Shown here: piece after piece, positions 43,083 through 46,887 of the stretch
Layout of the letters: each line of letters begins with the position of its first letter
Numbering within the stretch: the stretch's first letter is position 1
Assembly: GCA_947441615.1 (NCBI GenBank)
Contig: CANEUH010000028.1
Coordinates: 1-46,887 of the forward strand
Length of the DNA stretch: 46,887 nt
Source: Bacteriovoracaceae bacterium
GTDB taxonomy: Bacteria; Bdellovibrionota; Bacteriovoracia; Bacteriovoracales; Bacteriovoracaceae
Reading direction: 5' to 3'
Program-made: the position numbers and the translations under genes
The notes under the pieces: model-generated
Database searches by the model: none
The model's input: only the letters and a program-made list of their open reading frames with translations
What the model was told of the DNA's origin: nothing

Positions 43083-43670
43083 ATGAAAGGCCGCCTCATT
43101 ACCGCACTCGAAGCAGTAAGATCATTGCCTGAAATAACCTTAGGAAAAATCGTTGAGCAGGTTGAAGGTGAAGCCCTTCTGATCCTTTGTTTGATTTCAA
43201 TTTTACCCTTCATGCAACCCATTCCAATACCGGGACTTTCTAGCATATTAGGACTTATTGTACTGCTTCAAGGGTTAGGGTTGATGATTTGGCAAAAACC
43301 TTTACTGACCCAAAAAATGAAAAACGTCGTTATAAGTCATGACCGATTTGAAACGATCTATTTTGCGGCCTTAAAATTTTCATCTTTTACGTCAAAACTT
43401 TCAGCTTTTAAGCATCCCATAACAAATTCCCGCTTTTCCCATTTCTTATGTGGGTTAGCGATTGTTATCTCAGCGGCATTCCTTTCTCTTCCATTACCTA
43501 TCCCTCTTTCAAATCTCATCCCAGCACTCAGCATCTTTCTCATCTGCGTGGGTTTATTAGAAGAGGACGTTATTCTTATTCTTATTGGTCAAGGAATAAC
43601 CCTCACCATTATTTGGATGACGTTATTTTCTTACCACATCATTAAAGAACAATTTCAAAACTGGATTTAG
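43083..43670 (+). CDS. ExoD-like membrane protein
   Basis: A 195-residue protein with four to five membrane helices. It resembles the ExoD family: SLPEITLGKIVEQVEGEALL, then LPFMQPIPIPGLSSILGL and SLPLPIPLSNLIPALSIFLICVG. ExoD affects exopolysaccharide synthesis and alkali tolerance in rhizobia, but the molecular role is not known. It is divergent from terC. Its TAG stop overlaps the stop of the small exported protein gene on the other strand by 2 bases. No clear ribosome site precedes the ATG. Confidence 0.85.
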   Translation: MKGRLITALEAVRSLPEITLGKIVEQVEGEALLILCLISILPFMQPIPIPGLSSILGLIVLLQGLGLMIWQKPLLTQKMKNVVISHDRFETIYFAALKFSSFTSKLSAFKHPITNSRFSHFLCGLAIVISAAFLSLPLPIPLSNLIPALSIFLICVGLLEEDVILILIGQGITLTIIWMTLFSYHIIKEQFQNWI

Positions 43671-43918
43671 CGAATATCGTCTAAAGAACAGCCTGTATTT
43701 CCTGTAAGAGAAATAGACTCCGGCTTTATTTCAACTTTCTTCTTCGCCTTATCATCACAGTCTTCAGTTTCTTTTTTAATTTTTTTCAACTTGTCGTTAA
43801 CCATCTTGTCATTTTTAACGACTTCCTCAATTTTAGAAACTGGAAGAGTCTTTTGTTGGGCCTTAGGACCAGCATAAGTGAAAAAGGAAATCAGACATAA
43901 AATAATAAAGAGTTTCAT
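43667..43918 (-). CDS. Small exported hypothetical protein
   Basis: An 83-residue protein with a signal peptide (MKLFIILCLISFFTYA) and a short mature part that is Lys/Asp-rich with two Cys (ETEDCDDKAKK and TGCSLDDIR), which may form one disulfide. I do not recognise it. It lies 2 bases downstream of the SDR gene on the same strand, so it is likely co-transcribed, and its 3' end overlaps the ExoD-like gene tail to tail. Confidence 0.65.
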   Translation of the reverse strand: MKLFIILCLISFFTYAGPKAQQKTLPVSKIEEVVKNDKMVNDKLKKIKKETEDCDDKAKKKVEIKPESISLTGNTGCSLDDIR

Positions 43919-43920
43919 CT

Positions 43921-44673
43921 TTACTCCCGGCTATAATTAAACATTTTAATTTTCATGAAGTACTTATACCACGTTCGTGGAATGGCACCCAAAATTCGAA
44001 CGAGGCTTGAGAAGAAAAATGGGAAAGCATAGACCATTTTTTTCTTTTCAATAGCGTTAACTATTAATTCAGCAGCTCTTGGAGCTTTCACTAAAAATGG
44101 CATGGAGTGATTATTTCTTGCAGTCAATGGCGTTTCTACAAACCCTGGGCAAATCGCAGTCACATGGATGTTAAATTGCTTAAGATCCAAGTGAAGGGAC
44201 TCACAGAATTTTAAAACAGCAGCTTTCGTAGCACTGTAGGCCGAGACTCCAGGTAGCCCTAAGTAGCCAGCTATCGAGGAAATCGCAACGACCTGACCAC
44301 TCCCCTTAGGGATCATGATGTCTAAAGCGGCTTCAAAGGCATACATAACCCCCAAAAGATTGATGTGAACCATATGGTAGCTTTGCTCAAAATCTGGAAC
44401 CTTGGTTTTAAACTTGTAACCGATCCCGGCGTTTGCGATTAATAAATCTAGCCCTTCGTTATTTGAAAAACTCTTAATCGCACTTTTAAGTTCTTCCCTA
44501 TTGGCGACGTCGACTTTATAAAAAGCCACGTTTTTAAATTCTGGACGGAAGCTTTCTTTAAACTTACTCTCATCTCTTCCACAGACACCGACTTTCCACC
44601 CTTTTAGGGCATAAAGCTTTGCTAGCTCCATCCCAATGCCGGTCGTCCCACCAGTTATGAATACAGACTTCAT
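43921..44673 (-). CDS. Short-chain dehydrogenase/reductase
   Basis: A 250-residue classical SDR. The NAD(P)-binding motif TGGTTGIGMELAK is at the N-terminus, NAG appears as ANAGIGYK, and the catalytic set is intact: Ser in AISSIAGYLG and YxxxK as YSATK. The C-terminus carries a basic, aromatic stretch that may touch the membrane. The substrate is unknown. The start follows GGAAG. It heads a two-gene unit with the small exported protein gene. Confidence 0.9.
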   Translation of the reverse strand: MKSVFITGGTTGIGMELAKLYALKGWKVGVCGRDESKFKESFRPEFKNVAFYKVDVANREELKSAIKSFSNNEGLDLLIANAGIGYKFKTKVPDFEQSYHMVHINLLGVMYAFEAALDIMIPKGSGQVVAISSIAGYLGLPGVSAYSATKAAVLKFCESLHLDLKQFNIHVTAICPGFVETPLTARNNHSMPFLVKAPRAAELIVNAIEKKKMVYAFPFFFSSLVRILGAIPRTWYKYFMKIKMFNYSRE

Positions 44674-44772
44674 CCAACTTCCCTTTTTAATGATCCAGAG
44701 ATTCTACCATAGGATAAGGAGGTCCCGCCATTTAATGGCGCATGGTGCAATGCTTATTTTTTGGATTAATTC

Positions 44773-44801
44773 TTGACGGGAAACAAGCACCTCTTTATAT
44801 T
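44773..44801 (+). promoter_or_regulatory. Promoter of tRNA-Asp
   Basis: -35 TTGACG (44773-44778), a 17-base spacer and -10 TATATT (44796-44801). The tRNA 5' end follows 17 bases later. The -35 and spacer length match those of tRNA-Leu and the toxin gene. Confidence 0.75.
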
Positions 44802-44818
44802 TGATGAACTTGCACTCC

Positions 44819-44895
44819 GGGGGAGTAGTTAAGTTGGTTATAACGTCTGCCTGTCACGCAGAAGGCCGCGGGTTCGAGTCCCGTCTCTCCCGCCA
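44819..44895 (+). tRNA. tRNA-Asp, anticodon GTC
   Basis: A 77-base tRNA. The acceptor stem GGGGGAG pairs with CTCTCCC (one G-T). The anticodon stem TCTGC/GCAGA encloses loop CTGTCAC with anticodon GTC. The T stem GCGGG/CCCGT has loop TTCGAGT. The discriminator is G and CCA is encoded. A T-run directly follows the CCA. It marks the left edge of a region of accessory genes. Confidence 0.96.
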
Positions 44896-45030
44896 CTTTT
44901 TTTCTACTCGATTCCAGACAAAAGCAAAATCTCTAACAATCAGAACTACTTAAAAACACAGACAAGAGTCAAACAATCGCAGCTCTATTATTTCGTGAAA
45001 TGTCGGGAAATTTCATGAGTATGCTTCCAT

Positions 45031-45051
45031 TTTGCTACCAATTTGCTACCA
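45031..45051. repeat. Tandem TTTGCTACCA repeat, possible recombination site
   Basis: TTTGCTACCA occurs twice (45031-45040 and 45042-45051), spaced by 11 bases, 136 bases after the tRNA-Asp. Similar repeats are seen between tRNA 3' ends and integrase genes in mobile elements. Here no integrase is in the window, so this may be an empty or broken site. Confidence 0.35.
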
Positions 45052-45139
45052 GCGATTAGAGCAAAACCCAGTCGAACACCATTCATAACTTCGCCTATAA
45101 ATTGTCATTTGAACCAAACAAACAAAAGTGAGGTTTAAG

Positions 45140-45319
45140 ATGGAAAAATTAGTTTCAGCAATTTCTGACTTTATTCATGCGGTGATTGTTACGAGCTTAC
45201 TTGGCTCGGGGATTTGTTTATTAGCAGGAGAGGTACGTTTAGCTGCACTCAAGAAAGCATCGAAAGGTTCAACGAAACTATCTGGCTTCACGCAAAGAAT
45301 GACTAGAATGACGAATTAA
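45140..45319 (+). CDS. Small membrane protein
   Basis: A 59-residue protein with one membrane segment (about 8-30, ISDFIHAVIVTSLLGSGICL) and a basic C-terminal tail. The ATG at 45140 has GAGG 6 bases upstream, which supports it over a start at 45128. I do not recognise it. Its stop overlaps the end of the antitoxin gene on the opposite strand by 4 bases. It could belong to the mobile region next to the tRNA. Confidence 0.55.
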   Translation: MEKLVSAISDFIHAVIVTSLLGSGICLLAGEVRLAALKKASKGSTKLSGFTQRMTRMTN

Positions 45320-45600
45320 GCAGCTCTTTTTATAGTAAAGGAAATGCCTAAAGCTAAAGCAACTTTGGTCAAAAAATCAAAGCTTACTTCGCTAATTAGC
45401 CCAGATTCCATTCTCGCAATGGCCGGTTGTTTAGTATCTAAAAGCTTGGCCAGAGCTGCTTGAGAAAGGCCTTGTTCCATTCTAGCTTTTACGAGCTTAG
45501 TGATAAGTTTTTTCTTTTGCTTAATCAACTCCATGTCAAGAGCAGTTAGGCCAAGGAACGAACCGAATTCATCACTGGTTTTAAACTTTTTATTTTTCAT
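45316..45600 (-). CDS. XRE-family antitoxin (HigA-like)
   Basis: A 94-residue protein with a helix-turn-helix of the XRE type (GLSQAALAKLLDTKQPAIAR, then MESGLISEVSFDFLTKVA). The N-terminal 35 residues are Lys-rich. It should neutralise the toxin and repress the operon. Its ATG overlaps the toxin's TGA by 4 bases. The order toxin first, antitoxin second is that of HigBA modules. A 24-bp palindrome before the toxin is the likely binding site. Confidence 0.9.
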   Translation of the reverse strand: MKNKKFKTSDEFGSFLGLTALDMELIKQKKKLITKLVKARMEQGLSQAALAKLLDTKQPAIARMESGLISEVSFDFLTKVALALGISFTIKRAA

Positions 45601-45917
45601 GACTCAATACTCCTGATTCTATTTTGTAATAAGTCGATGGTCTTTTTATCAATAGCTTGCTTCTTCTTTGATTTAGCGTGAACTATGTAAATAGCGTCCT
45701 TAACTTTGATATAATAAAAAACTCGATATTCACCAGCTTTTCCAGAAAGCCTTAATTCATGCAATCCTCGCACTATAGAAGGCAGAGGTCTTGAAATCGG
45801 CATCCCTAGTGACTTCCCCTGGGATAGTTCATCAAAGAGAGAATAAATGTCCTGCATGAGCTCTTTTGGCCCATCCTTCAATTCCTTCTCAGCTTGTTTT
45901 AGGACCACTATCTCCAT
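45597..45917 (-). CDS. RelE/HigB-type toxin (Gp49-like)
   Basis: A 106-residue protein of the phage-derived Gp49-like/HigB family. The conserved block GLHELRLSGKAGEYRVFYY is followed by IYIVHAKSKKKQAIDKKT, as in RelE-fold mRNA-cleaving toxins. It should block translation by cutting mRNA on the ribosome unless bound by the antitoxin. A TTGACG/TATGAT promoter ends 6 bases before the ATG and no ribosome site is present, so the transcript is probably leaderless. Confidence 0.9.
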   Translation of the reverse strand: MEIVVLKQAEKELKDGPKELMQDIYSLFDELSQGKSLGMPISRPLPSIVRGLHELRLSGKAGEYRVFYYIKVKDAIYIVHAKSKKKQAIDKKTIDLLQNRIRSIES

Positions 45918-45922
45918 AAAGC

Positions 45923-45952
45923 CATCATAACGGATTCGTTATGATGCGTCAA
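45923..45952 (-). promoter_or_regulatory. Promoter and palindromic operator of the toxin-antitoxin operon
   Basis: Minus strand: -35 TTGACG (45952-45947), a 17-base spacer, -10 TATGAT (45929-45924), then 6 bases and the toxin ATG, so transcription starts at the A of ATG. CATCATAACG (45923-45932) and CGTTATGATG (45937-45946) form a perfect 10-bp inverted repeat with a 4-base centre that fills the spacer and -10, as expected for an autoregulatory operator. Confidence 0.75.
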
Positions 45953-46108
45953 GTGCGAAGTAGGGTCAAGAATTGGCAGTCTTATGCATCGAAACTTGTC
46001 GATTAATACCCAGAAAATTGAAAGGCCAAGGTTTTGATCCTCAGCCTCATTTTATGGCATTTTTGGTCTGTAAATGTATTCAGTGCTCGAGTAGTAAACT
46101 AGTTAGAA

Positions 46109-46459
46109 TTACTTGATTTCGCAGTTTATTGATAAACGAGGACCATTCGGAATATGGAGGTCAGTAAAGTTCTCAGGATGGTCAGAAGTTGGAACTCTTG
46201 CTGTCGTACCTAAAATGTAGCTTCCTTCTTTTTCAATTCGAATATAAAAAGTTGTTAAGCCCTTGTCCCAGTCTACGCTATAAAAATACCCGTTATAACT
46301 TCCAGAGTATAATATGTTATTCTCATTTGAGCTTATTAAATCCAATTCTGTCTTTACTAAATTACTCCCAGATTCCTGATACCAACCTTCACAGATGACA
46401 TTTGAGGCAAGAACGGAAGAAGAAATTAAAAGGACAAGAATCAGCATTAGTGTTTTCAT
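46109..46459 (-). CDS. Small exported hypothetical protein
   Basis: About 116 residues from the ATG at 46459, which gives a signal peptide (MKTLMLILVLLISSSVLAS). The mature domain of about 97 residues is beta-rich with a Cys at each end (VICEGWYQ and SINCEIK), probably joined by a disulfide. I do not recognise the family. Upstream extension to 46516 exists but has no ribosome site. A TTTACA/TATTTT promoter ends 6 bases before the chosen ATG, which supports this start and a leaderless message. Confidence 0.65.
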   Translation of the reverse strand: MKTLMLILVLLISSSVLASNVICEGWYQESGSNLVKTELDLISSNENNILYSGSYNGYFYSVDWDKGLTTFYIRIEKEGSYILGTTARVPTSDHPENFTDLHIPNGPRLSINCEIK

Positions 46460-46465
46460 AAAGAA

Positions 46466-46494
46466 AAAATACAATGTGATCATTAGGTTGTAAA
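46466..46494 (-). promoter_or_regulatory. Predicted leaderless promoter of the small exported protein
   Basis: Minus strand: -35 TTTACA (46494-46489), a 17-base spacer, -10 TATTTT (46471-46466), then 6 bases before the ATG at 46459. Spacing matches the toxin promoter exactly. Confidence 0.5.
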
Positions 46495-46738
46495 TAAACT
46501 TAATGCTTTCGATCACGTTATTGGATCGTTTTTCTTCGTTTTAATGTTCTTAGGTTCTAAATCCGTGAATTGAAACGCTATCCTTCATGAACAGCGATAT
46601 TTGCATCATAAAGCCTCAGCATTTGTGGCCGAGGCTTGGATCGATCACTAGTTTTCTAAGTTCGTTTTGAAAAAATTTCATGCCCCCTATGAAACCATCC
46701 AAAACCACTTTACCATTGAGTTATTAACAATAACCATC

Positions 46739-46887
46739 TTGATAGTGTCCCATTTCATGTGGAATGAACCATCTTGACATTCAAATCAATATTCCCACTA
46801 ATTTTCATTTTCTCCTGCCAATACTTATCCCAGCCCTTTGGATCTAATGTCTTTTTGAGTAAAATTCTCGCCATAATTTCGGCTCCG
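46739..46887 (-). mobile_element. End of the insertion sequence, right copy
   Basis: Exact reverse complement of 1-149. The element enters from the window edge and ends at 46739. Outside it the flank reads AACCATC, so the 11-base string AACCATCTTGA spans this junction and recurs inside the element near 46768; the left copy's flank lacks it. The insertion lies in non-coding sequence about 280 bases from the nearest gene. Confidence 0.8.
46755..46886 (-). CDS. C-terminal fragment of the same putative transposase
   Basis: The mirror of the fragment at 2-133: the same 43 visible residues ending in VKMVHST, with the stop 16 bases from the element's end. The 5' part lies outside the window. Confidence 0.55.
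   Translation of the reverse strand, partial: GAEIMARILLKKTLDPKGWDKYWQEKMKISGNIDLNVKMVHST

Noticed and set aside
46596..46640. GCCTC/GAGGC hairpin near the right IS
   Set aside because: Short stem with a mismatch, no T-run and no adjacent gene end.
1..46887. Composite transposon formed by the two IS ends
   Set aside because: The interior carries accA, gmk, rel, engB and two tRNAs. A contig break at a repeated IS is far simpler.

Overview
The window is an AT-rich bacterial chromosome segment. It carries many short lipoproteins and outer-membrane beta-barrel proteins, secreted Cys-rich proteins of a predator type, and an accA-yicC-gmk-rel housekeeping block. Together these suggest a Bdellovibrionota member close to Bacteriovorax/Peredibacter. 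That placement is an inference from protein style; there is no rRNA in the window. Both ends are the same 149 bases in opposite orientation: the 3' end of an insertion sequence. The window is therefore probably a whole contig whose assembly stopped inside a repeated IS.

Layout. 1-1552: IS end, an ABC-F ATPase gene cut by that IS, and a membrane-anchored protein coupled to it. 1651-6544: Na+/solute symporter, then maeB, ridA and a DUF218 protein in one operon. 6548-13771 (minus): a BamE-like lipoprotein, accA-yicC-gmk-rel, an outer-membrane barrel and a lipoprotein. 13870-18841: FliL-like membrane protein, sigma54-type AAA+ regulator, GTPase engB, PlsC-type acyltransferase with an SDR partner, and tRNA-Leu(CAA). 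18860-22855: ABC transporter pair and small exported proteins. 22858-25260: large lipoprotein with a 15-bp tandem repeat. 25459-35990: two convergent heme gene sets. 36242-44673: secreted proteins, AlkD-like protein, TauE + DUF1634, TM2, TerC, ExoD-like and an SDR. 44819-46887: tRNA-Asp(GTC), a possible attachment region, a small membrane protein, a HigBA-type toxin-antitoxin module, a small exported protein and the second IS end.

The most unusual part is 25459-35990. The plus-strand set is YceI, a monoheme lipoprotein, a barrel protein with an N-terminal heme site (a fused cytochrome-porin design reminiscent of Cyc2), and another barrel. It converges on a minus-strand operon of a monoheme exported protein, a lipoprotein, a Tat-exported DUF1501-like protein and a roughly 1300-residue triheme lipoprotein. 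The two sets hold six CxxCH sites and almost nothing but exported proteins, so they may form one envelope redox system. A 9-bp dyad lies on the likely promoter of the second set.

A second theme is start-site architecture. Several genes have no Shine-Dalgarno sequence but have a -10 box ending 6-8 bases before the start codon, sometimes with a clear -35 at 17-18 bases. This indicates leaderless mRNAs. The best cases are the toxin gene at 45917, the exported protein at 46459, the barrel gene at 8348 and tauE at 39879.
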